Shown piece by piece: positions 7,799 through 16,313 of a DNA stretch of 64,000 nucleotides. A program made the position numbers and the translations under genes. Each line of letters starts with the position of its first letter. Position 1 is the first letter of the stretch. Under the pieces are notes generated by a model that searched no databases, had not been told where the DNA came from, and saw only the letters and a program-made list of their open reading frames with translations. The stretch is from Spirochaetia bacterium. GTDB taxonomy: Bacteria > Spirochaetota > Spirochaetia > Treponematales > Breznakiellaceae. The stretch covers positions 1 through 64,000 of the forward strand of contig BOAV01000002.1 of assembly GCA_026002045.1 (NCBI GenBank). Direction: 5' to 3'.

Positions 7799-8332
7799 TT
7801 ACTCTCCATGGTACTGGATCAGGGTGCGGACCGGGGTGGGAGCCAGGACCTTTTCGTAGTTGAGGAAGGGAAGCCCCACCACCCCGAAGATCTCGGGCAC
7901 CGTGGCGCCGCAGTCGGCGATAAGCTCTTTGGCGGCCCTGAGGGTGCCCCCGGTGGCGATAAGATCATCGGTGAGCAGTATCCGCTGGCCCGGTTTGATG
8001 TCGGCGGCATGGACCTCGATTTCCGCCTCGCCGTACTCAAGCTGGTATTTTTTTGACCGGGTCTCTCCGGGGAGCTTGCCCTTTTTGCGGACAAGCACCA
8101 GGGGGACCCCCAGGCGGTCGGCAAAGGGGGCCGCAAAGAGAAAACCCCGGGCCTCAATACCCGCCACCGCGTCAATGTTCTTGCCCCGGTACATTTCGGT
8201 CATGGTATCAAGACAGAACCTGAAAGCCTTAGGTTCGGCCAAAATACTGGTAATGTCATAAAAAAGTACCCCTTTTTTGGGGAAATCGGGAACTTTTCTG
8301 ATATGCTCATCAAGGTTAAATTTGTCTGCCAT
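7799..8332 (-). CDS. apt: Adenine phosphoribosyltransferase
   Basis: Apt salvages adenine with PRPP to give AMP and pyrophosphate in the cytoplasm. The 177-residue protein shows 'VPDFPKKGVLFYDITSIL' (family N-terminus), 'AGIEARGFLFAAPFADRLGV', the flexible-loop 'RKKGKLPGETRSKKYQLEYG' and the PRPP-binding 'ILLTDDLIATGGT'. ATG at 8332 is chosen because GGTGG precedes it and the family begins here; upstream in-frame codons add an unconserved tail. It is divergent from the glycosyltransferase gene, with 90 nt between starts. The gene ends in two small GGAG/CTCC hairpins (7777-7807) without a clear T run. Confidence 0.95.
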   Translation of the reverse strand: MADKFNLDEHIRKVPDFPKKGVLFYDITSILAEPKAFRFCLDTMTEMYRGKNIDAVAGIEARGFLFAAPFADRLGVPLVLVRKKGKLPGETRSKKYQLEYGEAEIEVHAADIKPGQRILLTDDLIATGGTLRAAKELIADCGATVPEIFGVVGLPFLNYEKVLAPTPVRTLIQYHGE

Positions 8333-8422
8333 GATACCACCCCGTTTATACCGAAGATATTTCAGTCTAGCCCGCAGGGGGGCGGCTGTCAACGCCGCAG
8401 GCGGTTCGCACCGGAAGAAGTT

Positions 8423-10750
8423 ATGAACTATACTTTAATAATGAATAAATCGATACTGAATATTGCCTTTATCGGAAATTACCTGCCCCGCCAGTGCGGC
8501 ATCGCCACCTTTACCACCAGCCTTTGCGAATCCGTTGCCGCTGTCCGGCCGGGGCTGTCCTGTTTCGCGGTGCCCATCACGGACACCCCCGAAGGGTACG
8601 CCTACCCCGACCGGGTGCGCTTCGAAATCGAGGAAAAAAACCTTGAGTCCTACCGGCGGGCGGCGGACTTCCTCAACAGCAACAACCCGGATATCGTCTG
8701 TTTACAGCATGAATACGGCATCTATGGCGGGGATGACGGCCTCTTCATACTTTCCCTGATCCGCAAACTCAGGATGCCCATCGTCACCACCCTGCACACG
8801 ATTATGCAAAACCCAAGCGCCCGCCAGCGGCGCATTCTGACGGAAATAGCCGACCGTTCCAGCTTTGTGGTGGTGATGACCGAAAAGGCGGTGGAGCTGA
8901 TCTCTTCTGTTTATAATGTACCCCTAAGCAAGATACGGCTCATCCCCCACGGCATCCCCGACATGCCCTTTATCGATCCCAGCTTTTACAAGGCCCAGTA
9001 CGACCTCGCAGAAAAAACCGTGCTCCTCACCTTCGGGCTCCTCTCCCCCAACAAGGGGATCGAGCAGGTGATCCGGGCCCTGCCTGAGATCATCAAGGCA
9101 AAGCCCGAAACGGTGTACATCGTCCTGGGGGTAACCCATCCGGGACTGATCCGCCACGAAGGGGAAGCCTACCGGCTGTCCCTGCAGCAGCTTGCGGCGG
9201 AACTCCACGTGGAAAAACACGTCCTCTTCCGCAACCGTTTTGTCAGCGCCGATGAACTCAAGGAATTCCTCGTGATGGCGGATATCTACATCACCCCCTA
9301 TTTATATGAAGAACAGATCACCTCCGGCACCCTGGCCTACTCTTTCGGCATCGGGAACGCGATCATCTCCACCCCCTACTGGCATGCCGCGGAATTGCTC
9401 GCCGATGGACGGGGCATTCTGGTGCCATTCCGGTCCCCGGAAGCTATCGCCGAAGCGGTGATCCGCCTTGCCTCCAACGAGACTGAACGGAATGCCATGC
9501 GGAAGAACGCATACATGGCGGGCCGGGAAATGACTTGGCCCAATGTGGCCCGGAAGTATGTGGAGCTTTTTACCGAGGCCCGCATGACCCGTTACTCCGT
9601 GACATCGCAAAATCAGGAGATCCGTCCGCTTGCGGGACCCCTTGGGGGGCTCTTTTCAGAAGAAGAACAGAATGAACTGCCCAGGCTCAAACTGGACCAC
9701 ATCAGGCGGCTTACCGATGACACGGGCATGTTCCAGCATGCGGTCTACACGGTGCCCAATTACAACGAAGGTTACTGCGCCGATGATAACGCGCGGGCCC
9801 TTATCCTGATGGTCCTCCTCACCGCCCAGGCTGATGAAGCCTATCCTGAATTCGACCGCCTTGCCGGGATCTATCTAGGGCTGCTTCAATTTGCCTTCGA
9901 TGAAAAATCGGGACGGTTTCGTAACTTCCTTAACTATGACCGGTCCTGGGTTGATGAAAGGGCCTCCGAGGACAGCCACGGCAGGGTGGTCTGGGCGCTG
10001 GGGACCTGCCTTGGGAAATACCACAACCCCGGTTTCCAGGGGACCGCAGCAAAACTGTTTGAACAGGGGCTGCCGATTGTGACCCAGTTCAGCTCGCCCC
10101 GGGCCTGGGCGTTCAGCATCATCGCCATCCATGAATACCTCCGGCGTTTTTCCGGGGACCGCTTGGCGGACGGCATCCGGGAAGAACTATCCCTGCGGCT
10201 CTTTGCCCTTTACAAAGAAAACGCAAGAGCCGAATGGCCCTGGTTTGAAACCTGCCTAACCTACGATAATGCAAAACTTTCCCACGCCCTTATTCTGAGC
10301 GGCAGTGATACGGGCAACGAAACAATGCTTGAAGCGGGAATGACTTCCCTCAAATGGCTGATGGAAACCCAGACCAGCCCTCAGGGCCGCTTCCGTCCCA
10401 TCGGGAGCGACCGGGTGTATAAGAGGGGTGAAGAAAAACCGCTTTTTGATCAGCAGCCCCTGGAGGCTAATTCCGCCATATCTGCGTGTCTGGAAGCCCG
10501 CCGCGTTTCCGGCGACATGTTCTGGTACCGGGAAGCCCAGCGGGCATTCCGCTGGTACCTGGGGGGAAACGATCTTTCACTCTTTGTGTTTGACGCCGCC
10601 AGCGGCGGCTGCCATGACGGCCTCCATATGGACCGGCTCAATCAGAATGAAGGGGCCGAATCCACCTTAGCATTCCAGATCGCCCTTGCGGAAATGAAGG
10701 AAGCGGAAAAGAGTATCCTTTTAGAAGAACCCACAGGGGGCAAGGCGTGA
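8423..10750 (+). CDS. Two-domain glycosyltransferase (GT4-type plus alpha/alpha-barrel domain)
   Basis: The 775-residue protein has an N-terminal GT-B glycosyltransferase, residues ~5-385: 'IAFIGNYLPRQCGIATFTT', 'IVCLQHEYGIYGG', 'LRLIPHGIPD'-like linker, 'LLTFGLLSPNKGIEQVI' and 'EEQITSGTLAYSFGIGNAI', the donor-binding E.x7.E-type region. The C-terminal ~370 residues ('EGYCADDNARALILMVLL', 'EDSHGRVVWALGT', 'WPWFETCLTYDNAKLSHAL') resemble an (alpha/alpha)6 barrel of glycosidase or epimerase type. The start follows GGAAGAAG by 6 nt. The stop overlaps the GH130 gene start (GTGA), so the two are translationally coupled. A role in synthesis or turnover of a mannose-containing glycan is inferred from this pairing. 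Confidence 0.8.
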   Translation: MNYTLIMNKSILNIAFIGNYLPRQCGIATFTTSLCESVAAVRPGLSCFAVPITDTPEGYAYPDRVRFEIEEKNLESYRRAADFLNSNNPDIVCLQHEYGIYGGDDGLFILSLIRKLRMPIVTTLHTIMQNPSARQRRILTEIADRSSFVVVMTEKAVELISSVYNVPLSKIRLIPHGIPDMPFIDPSFYKAQYDLAEKTVLLTFGLLSPNKGIEQVIRALPEIIKAKPETVYIVLGVTHPGLIRHEGEAYRLSLQQLAAELHVEKHVLFRNRFVSADELKEFLVMADIYITPYLYEEQITSGTLAYSFGIGNAIISTPYWHAAELLADGRGILVPFRSPEAIAEAVIRLASNETERNAMRKNAYMAGREMTWPNVARKYVELFTEARMTRYSVTSQNQEIRPLAGPLGGLFSEEEQNELPRLKLDHIRRLTDDTGMFQHAVYTVPNYNEGYCADDNARALILMVLLTAQADEAYPEFDRLAGIYLGLLQFAFDEKSGRFRNFLNYDRSWVDERASEDSHGRVVWALGTCLGKYHNPGFQGTAAKLFEQGLPIVTQFSSPRAWAFSIIAIHEYLRRFSGDRLADGIREELSLRLFALYKENARAEWPWFETCLTYDNAKLSHALILSGSDTGNETMLEAGMTSLKWLMETQTSPQGRFRPIGSDRVYKRGEEKPLFDQQPLEANSAISACLEARRVSGDMFWYREAQRAFRWYLGGNDLSLFVFDAASGGCHDGLHMDRLNQNEGAESTLAFQIALAEMKEAEKSILLEEPTGGKA

Positions 10751-12072
10751 TAATCCTGACACGGCTTAGCGAACCGGATCTGCAGCCTGACTACTCGCGC
10801 TTGGTGATCCGCCCCTTTGTGCCCACCGTCGAACGCATTCAGGCGATCATCGACCGGGTCGCCGTCATGCCGGAAGCGGAAATACGGCAAGAGCTTGAGC
10901 AGGTGATCAGTTTATTCAGCGCCGATCACGGGGACTTTGTGGAACGCATCAAGGAACATTACAACATGGCAAAGAAACGTCTGGACGAAGAGGCGGAGCC
11001 CCGAAGGGCAGAACAGTTCCCGAATTTCCCCGCGGAACTTCCAGCGCAGCTTCCCGCGGAAGCCCGGCTTCTGGCGGGGGCCTACTTTACTTCCGAATAC
11101 GCTTTTGAGGCCACCGCCCTTTTTAACCCATCGATTGTGCAGGCGCCTGATCAGACCGCCGCAGTAAATCTGCACGCAGAATCTCTGCGCCGCAATCATC
11201 CATTGCGCTTTATCCTGAGCGCCCGTTCCGTGGGAGAGGGGCACGTGTCATCGATCTCATTCAGGACCGGTATGATTGATACGGCGGGAAAGGTTTACAT
11301 CGATCCGGTGCGGAAGACTGCGGTACGGGGGAAGACGGAATCAAAAGACGGGACCACAGAAATACTGTTCCGAAAAGAGACGCCCCTATCGGAACGGCTC
11401 CTCTTTCCGGTTTCAGTTGATGAACGGAACGGCATTGAGGACGCCCGGTTTGTCCGCTTCGTAAATGATGATGGGACCATGTGTTATTACGCAACATACA
11501 CGGCATATGATGGAAAAAATATTGTACCCAAGATGATCGAGACCGCAGATTTTCTGCATTTCAACATGCAAAACATCACAGGCGCAATGGCCCTGAACAA
11601 AGGGATGGCCCTCTTCCCCCGGAAGATCAACGGCCGATACGCCATGCTCTCCCGGGTGGACGGCGAAAGCCTCTACATCATGTTTTCAAAGGACCTTTAT
11701 GTCTGGGATGAAGCGGAAAAGATCGCCGCCCCCATCTTCCCCTGGGAATTCATGCAAATAGGAAACTGCGGTTCCCCCATCGAACTGGATGAAGGCTGGC
11801 TGGTCCTGACCCACGGGGTGGGATCCCTGCGGCGTTACTCCATCGGGGCGCTGCTGCTGGACAAAACGGATCCCGCAAAGGTTATCGGCAGATTACCGGA
11901 GCCGTTAATTTCGCCCGGTGAACGGGAACGGACCGGCTATGTGCCCAACGTGGTCTACACCTGCGGCTCCATTATCCACGAAGGCCGACTGGTCATTCCC
12001 TACGGCAGCGCGGACTTTTCTATCGCGTTTATCACCGTTGAATTGGCGGAATTGATGAAAGGTCTGCGGTAA
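10747..12072 (+). CDS. GH130 family glycoside phosphorylase/hydrolase
   Basis: GH130 enzymes act on beta-mannosides, mostly by phosphorolysis to mannose 1-phosphate. The 441-residue protein shows five-bladed propeller landmarks: 'LRFILSARSVGEGHVSSISF', 'NGIEDARFVRF', 'YYATYTAYDG', 'RYAMLSRVDGESLYIMFS' and 'GNCGSPIELDEGWLVLTHGVG'. The Asp in GIEDAR corresponds to the family's acid position. The N-terminal ~90 residues are an extra helical extension. It starts with GTG overlapping the upstream stop. The substrate cannot be told from sequence, and whether phosphate-binding residues are kept was not determined. It ends 1 nt from the convergent GH9-like gene, leaving no room for a separate terminator. 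Confidence 0.85.
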   Translation: MIILTRLSEPDLQPDYSRLVIRPFVPTVERIQAIIDRVAVMPEAEIRQELEQVISLFSADHGDFVERIKEHYNMAKKRLDEEAEPRRAEQFPNFPAELPAQLPAEARLLAGAYFTSEYAFEATALFNPSIVQAPDQTAAVNLHAESLRRNHPLRFILSARSVGEGHVSSISFRTGMIDTAGKVYIDPVRKTAVRGKTESKDGTTEILFRKETPLSERLLFPVSVDERNGIEDARFVRFVNDDGTMCYYATYTAYDGKNIVPKMIETADFLHFNMQNITGAMALNKGMALFPRKINGRYAMLSRVDGESLYIMFSKDLYVWDEAEKIAAPIFPWEFMQIGNCGSPIELDEGWLVLTHGVGSLRRYSIGALLLDKTDPAKVIGRLPEPLISPGERERTGYVPNVVYTCGSIIHEGRLVIPYGSADFSIAFITVELAELMKGLR

Positions 12073-12073
12073 A

Positions 12074-14446
12074 CTACCGGCCCAGAAGATCCGCAACAAT
12101 CCAGAGCCAGCGGCCCGGAGGGGTGGTCCACACTTCCCGGTAGGTTGCAATATTCGCCTGGGGCCAGTAGGGATCATCTTCGTTACCCCGGGTCTGCACC
12201 CCCACGGGCATTTCCCCGACGGTCTCCCCCAGCAGGGCGGTATATTGCTGGCCATAGTTGCTGCCCTCACCATAGATGAGGGACTGTCCGAAGGGATTTT
12301 TGCCCAGGGTCCAGTAGAGCTGTTCCCGGCCTATTTCGTTTAATGCATCATCTTTAAAATAAGCGCCCAGCAGGGAAGCGGCTTTCCCCATGGAAAGCTG
12401 AATGGCGGAATTGCCCCGGAAAGAAAACCATACGGGAAAACATTTGATATAATAACCATTCCCCAGGGAGATACCGTTTTCAAGCTGGGCGCGGTAGTTT
12501 TGCTGTTCTTTTTCATAATTCACATGGGGATGGATGCGCTCGAAGGCGGTGCGGTCATCAATTTCATCGGTGTTGTAGAGCCCGGCGGGAAGCATCCCAT
12601 AGGGCGCCGTATATTCCCTAAGCCCCTTAAGGTAATCCCCAAAGAGCCGCATCCCGGCCTCCCATTGGCCCCTGTCCCGGTGATCCGGCAGAGCCCGGCA
12701 GGCTTCGGCCAAAGCCTGGACAAAGATCTGGTCACGGGCCTGGTGGGAAAAATGCACCATGGTCTGTTTGGTTTCATCCCGGTAAAAAAAACCCTTCATC
12801 GGGGCTGCTGTTCCGGTTTCCTGACAGGCAAGGATTTTTGCGGCAAAAAACGCGGCCTGTTCCGCAAATTCCCCTTCCGCGTTTATCCGGTATATTCCGG
12901 CGGCGGCCCAGCAGGCGGCGGCATAGTATTGGGAGAGGCTCGCGGAAGCGGTGTGTTCCCCCTCAACCATCTCTTCCACTCCGATCTGTTTAAACCGTTC
13001 CAGGGCAAAGCCGAAATCTTCCACTGCGGCATCGGCACATTTCCAGCTCAGGGGCGCATCCCGTTCCGCAAAGGCATGGGCCGCCGCCGCTTCCACAGCG
13101 GCCATGATAAAATTTTCAAAGGAATGATTATGAACGTTGGCTTTGCAGTCATCCATATTGCCGACAAGCCCATCGGTCCAGCGGCGGATACTCGCATTGG
13201 AAGCCCGGTAACCGTTACCGAGACGCATACGGATGACAAAATCCAGGCCCCAGTTTGCCTCCTCCAGAAGCCGGTCACAGAGCAGGGCGTTGCGGCCCTT
13301 TACTGCGGCGGCAACCTCCAAAAGGGCATGGACAATTTCTGCACTCTGAACCGTCTGCTGGGATACATCGGCGGCGTCGTGCCAGCCCCCCTGAAAGGGC
13401 AGCGTCAGCCCCTTGTATTCGGCGATCACATCGGCATGGCAGCTTCCGTGTTTTCCCGGCACAGGATAACCGCAGCGCTCACAATACAAAAAGTTAAGCA
13501 GCTTCCATATGGTATCTTCAAAAATATGATCCCCGATACGAAACGGTGCGGTCCGGTTTTCGCCAAAGCGGATGTGATAGGTTCCGCGGCTCGTCAAAGG
13601 AGAAAAATCCAAAATCCCAAAACTGCCGTGCCGGGTTTCCCGGTGTTCCACCGTTCCTGAAAAAGCGGCCCTGCCGTTTGACTCATCAATAATCTCAAAA
13701 TTTTTTGCGGAAGTATTAGCGATCGCAGTTTTACTGCCCCTTTCAAAATAACCGGCGGTGGAAAATACCGCAGTTTCGGCGGCGCATTGCCAGCCGTGAA
13801 CCACATCGGTTTCCACCTGCTGGAACCGGATGTCCCTCAGCTCAAACAAGAGGGCTTCCCCGGTGCTGACTTCTTTGCCGTACCGATGGATCTGAAATGA
13901 AATTTCCTCCACCCGGTCATGGGCCATGGCGTCAATTTCCCACACACAGGTATTCCAGACAAAATTTTTAAGGTTGATGGCGTTAAAACCTTCACGGGAA
14001 TATATATCGGGAATTTTGGTTTTGCCGTTATTCACAAAGGCGGCCCGGATAATGGGGCTGTGCAGCCCCGGACAGGTGGGGCGGATTTGAAACCAGATAC
14101 GGTTACCCCGGCTCATGTCCAGAGCGCGGACATCCAGTCTGGCGATATAGGAACCAAAGGTGGCATAGGCCCCGGCTGCGGCATCCGCCGCGCGGGCTTC
14201 GGTTTCCGGCCAGTGATCCGCGCGTGCGCCGGTTTTCAGAACCAGTGAGCCGCCGGGGGAAAGGGCCGCCTCCCCTTCCCCCTCAAAAGTCCAGGGATCG
14301 ATTTTCTTTCCATCCCAAAGTTGGACGCTGTGCGGGACGGGCTTTTTTATCAGCCGCGCCTCCAGGGTGCTTCCCTCATCTATTTCCAGAGGGACATGCA
14401 CATAGACCGAATCCCGCAATTTTTTCTCAAAGCCATTGTCCGTCAT
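12074..14446 (-). CDS. GH9-like glycoside hydrolase without signal peptide
   Basis: The 790-residue protein has a beta-rich N-terminal half, ending in an immunoglobulin-like domain ('RGTYHIRFGENRTAPFRIGD', ~305-325). A catalytic (alpha/alpha)6 domain follows, starting 'GGWHDAADVSQQ', the equivalent of the GH9 GGxxDAGD motif with its catalytic Asp pair. The end, 'LGKNPFGQSLIYGEGSNYGQ' then 'ATYREVWTTPPGRWLW', carries a Glu where the GH9 acid is expected. Lack of a signal peptide suggests cytoplasmic cleavage of imported oligosaccharides. It lies 4 nt downstream of the sugar permease genes, so it should act on the transported sugar. Ala replaces Gly in DAAD, and the match is partial, so the substrate is unknown. 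Confidence 0.72.
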   Translation of the reverse strand: MTDNGFEKKLRDSVYVHVPLEIDEGSTLEARLIKKPVPHSVQLWDGKKIDPWTFEGEGEAALSPGGSLVLKTGARADHWPETEARAADAAAGAYATFGSYIARLDVRALDMSRGNRIWFQIRPTCPGLHSPIIRAAFVNNGKTKIPDIYSREGFNAINLKNFVWNTCVWEIDAMAHDRVEEISFQIHRYGKEVSTGEALLFELRDIRFQQVETDVVHGWQCAAETAVFSTAGYFERGSKTAIANTSAKNFEIIDESNGRAAFSGTVEHRETRHGSFGILDFSPLTSRGTYHIRFGENRTAPFRIGDHIFEDTIWKLLNFLYCERCGYPVPGKHGSCHADVIAEYKGLTLPFQGGWHDAADVSQQTVQSAEIVHALLEVAAAVKGRNALLCDRLLEEANWGLDFVIRMRLGNGYRASNASIRRWTDGLVGNMDDCKANVHNHSFENFIMAAVEAAAAHAFAERDAPLSWKCADAAVEDFGFALERFKQIGVEEMVEGEHTASASLSQYYAAACWAAAGIYRINAEGEFAEQAAFFAAKILACQETGTAAPMKGFFYRDETKQTMVHFSHQARDQIFVQALAEACRALPDHRDRGQWEAGMRLFGDYLKGLREYTAPYGMLPAGLYNTDEIDDRTAFERIHPHVNYEKEQQNYRAQLENGISLGNGYYIKCFPVWFSFRGNSAIQLSMGKAASLLGAYFKDDALNEIGREQLYWTLGKNPFGQSLIYGEGSNYGQQYTALLGETVGEMPVGVQTRGNEDDPYWPQANIATYREVWTTPPGRWLWIVADLLGR

Positions 14447-14450
14447 TTTT

Positions 14451-15308
14451 CTATGCCTTCAAACCGCTGGTAGAAATACCCTGCACAAAATAACGCTGGA
14501 AGAACAGGAAGAATACAATAACCGGGAACACGAAGATCAGCGCCGCGGCCATCAGCAGGGCCCAGTCCACAGAATACTGACTCAGGAACTGCTGCATCCC
14601 CAAAGAAAGGGTCAGTTTATCGGGCTTGCTGATATAGATCAGGGGGGCCAGATAATCGCTCCAGGCATCGAGGAAGGCATAGATCCCCACGGTGGTCAGG
14701 GCGGGCTTGCTGAGGGGCAGGGCAATTTGCACATAACGCTGGAACTCATTGGCCCCGTCAATCCGGGCGGCCTCCATCAATGAATTGGGAAGCCCCGCAA
14801 AAAATTGACGCACGATGATGATATAAAAGGCCTTGCCGAAAAAGGTCGGCAATATGAGCGGCACATAGGTATTGGTCAAATGCAGCTGCGAGTAGATCCG
14901 GTACAGGGGGATCATGGTAACCGTAAAGGGGATCATCATGGTGGCCATCAAAAGGCCGGAGATGATCCTGCTGCCCTTCCACTGTATTTTTGCCAGCGAG
15001 TAGGCAACCATGGGGGTTACGATAATCTGGCCCACCACCGAAAGCACCGTTATAAAGGCCGTATTCCGCATATACCGCCAATAGGGAATAGTCGCTACCG
15101 CCTTGGGAAAATTGTCAAACACGATTATCCGGGGAAACAGTTTTACCGGCAGGGTAAAGGCGTCCCGGTTTGTTTTGAAGGCCGTGGTCAACATAATAAG
15201 AAAGGGGGAGAAAAAGATGATGCCCAAAATTATCACCATGGCAAAAAACAGAATCCTTCCGATAAGGGTTTTAAGATATCCCCTGTTTGCGATACGCAGG
15301 TTGTCCAT
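14451..15308 (-). CDS. Carbohydrate ABC transporter permease (MalG type)
   Basis: This 285-residue inner-membrane permease has about six membrane segments and the EAA loop 'LMEAARIDGANEFQRYVQIALPLSKPAL', which contacts the ATPase. The N-terminus 'SPFLIMLTTAFKTNRDAF' is typical of CUT1 MalG homologues. Start chosen at 15308 with GGGGGGTG 7 nt upstream; it overlaps or abuts the stop of the MalF-type gene. No ATPase gene is in the cluster, so a shared MsmK-type ATPase elsewhere probably powers it, as is common in CUT1 systems. Confidence 0.92.
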   Translation of the reverse strand: MDNLRIANRGYLKTLIGRILFFAMVIILGIIFFSPFLIMLTTAFKTNRDAFTLPVKLFPRIIVFDNFPKAVATIPYWRYMRNTAFITVLSVVGQIIVTPMVAYSLAKIQWKGSRIISGLLMATMMIPFTVTMIPLYRIYSQLHLTNTYVPLILPTFFGKAFYIIIVRQFFAGLPNSLMEAARIDGANEFQRYVQIALPLSKPALTTVGIYAFLDAWSDYLAPLIYISKPDKLTLSLGMQQFLSQYSVDWALLMAAALIFVFPVIVFFLFFQRYFVQGISTSGLKA

Positions 15309-15309
15309 A

Positions 15310-16245
15310 TTATTCACCCCCCGCATTTGAGGTAACACTCTTCGTTACCTTGGTCATTACCCGCGTAAGAAGGGCCACCACGATAAACAAAAGCCATGCC
15401 ATCGCCGAAGCCTTTCCCATTTTAAGATAGACAAAGGCGTTGTGGAAAATATACAGGGGATACATCAGGATGGAGTTCCCCGGACCGCCTGACGCAAATC
15501 CCGCCCCGGCCCCGCCGCCGGTACTGGCGTTGGTGATAATATAAACTTGTTGAAAATACTGAAATGCGTTGATCAAATTGAGTATGCCCTGATAGACCAG
15601 CACATGGGCGATTGAGGGCAGGGTTATATAGAAAAATTTTCGTACCGTTCCCACGCCGTCAATTTCAGCGGCTTCATAAAAACTGGTGGGAACTTCCTGT
15701 AATGCGGCCATACAAATAAGCATCGCAGTACCGGTACACCAGGTCCCCATTAAGAGCAGCGCCGCCTTGGTATACCGCATGTCCATGAGCCACGCGGGCC
15801 CCTGGATGCCGAACCAGCCGAGCACCATATTGATATATCCATAAGTTGGATCAAACATCCAAATCCACACCATGGTTGCCGCAATCGTAGGAATAATCGA
15901 AGGCAGGAAAAACAGGGTGCGCACCACACCCCGTGCGCGGAATTTCTTTGTCACCACCGTAGCCAACAGTAATGCTACAAAAAGATTTACCGGGGTGGAC
16001 ACAAAGGCGATAAACAGGGTATTCAGCAAACTCTTAAAAACAAGCTGATCCCCCAGAACCGCGCGGTAATTGTTCAGGCCGACCCACTTGGGAACGGTCA
16101 CGGGGTTAAATTCAGTAAAGCTGTAATACAGGGACGCAATCAGTGGATAGATACTGAAACAGATAAAGCCGATGATCCAGGGCAGCGCAAAAAGCAGCCC
16201 GTTACGGGTATTCCTGCCGGATTCGGTTAAACGAAAATTTTTCAT
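15310..16245 (-). CDS. Carbohydrate ABC transporter permease (MalF type)
   Basis: The 311-residue permease has an N-terminal membrane segment ('LFALPWIIGFICFSIYPLIA') and about five others. Its EAA loop is 'SFYEAAEIDGVGTVRKFFYI'. It pairs with the MalG-type protein to form the channel. A Gly/Ala-rich loop, 'ASTGGGAGAGFASGGPG' (~235-252), lies between two membrane segments and is unusual for the family. It follows the solute-binding protein gene after a 68-nt gap that contains a strong stem-loop. Confidence 0.92.
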   Translation of the reverse strand: MKNFRLTESGRNTRNGLLFALPWIIGFICFSIYPLIASLYYSFTEFNPVTVPKWVGLNNYRAVLGDQLVFKSLLNTLFIAFVSTPVNLFVALLLATVVTKKFRARGVVRTLFFLPSIIPTIAATMVWIWMFDPTYGYINMVLGWFGIQGPAWLMDMRYTKAALLLMGTWCTGTAMLICMAALQEVPTSFYEAAEIDGVGTVRKFFYITLPSIAHVLVYQGILNLINAFQYFQQVYIITNASTGGGAGAGFASGGPGNSILMYPLYIFHNAFVYLKMGKASAMAWLLFIVVALLTRVMTKVTKSVTSNAGGE

Positions 16246-16270
16246 GGTTTCTCCAGGGACGGATAAAAGA

Positions 16271-16300
16271 ACGGCATGGGCCCCTTCGGGTACATGCCGT
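16271..16300 (-). promoter_or_regulatory. Intercistronic stem-loop between binding protein and permease genes
   Basis: ACGGCATG (16271-16278) pairs with CATGCCGT (16293-16300), with an inner CCC-TTC-GGG tetraloop-like hairpin. On the transcribed minus strand it is followed by TCTTTTA, so it may act as partial terminator or as an RNA-stabilising element, giving more binding protein than permease, as in malEFG operons. Confidence 0.65.
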
Positions 16301-16313
16301 TTTTCTGCTTAAA

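Noticed and set aside
12500..13660. Open frame of 386 codons opposite the GH9-like gene
   Set aside because: It has no family similarity or ribosome site and is antisense to a coherent hydrolase frame.
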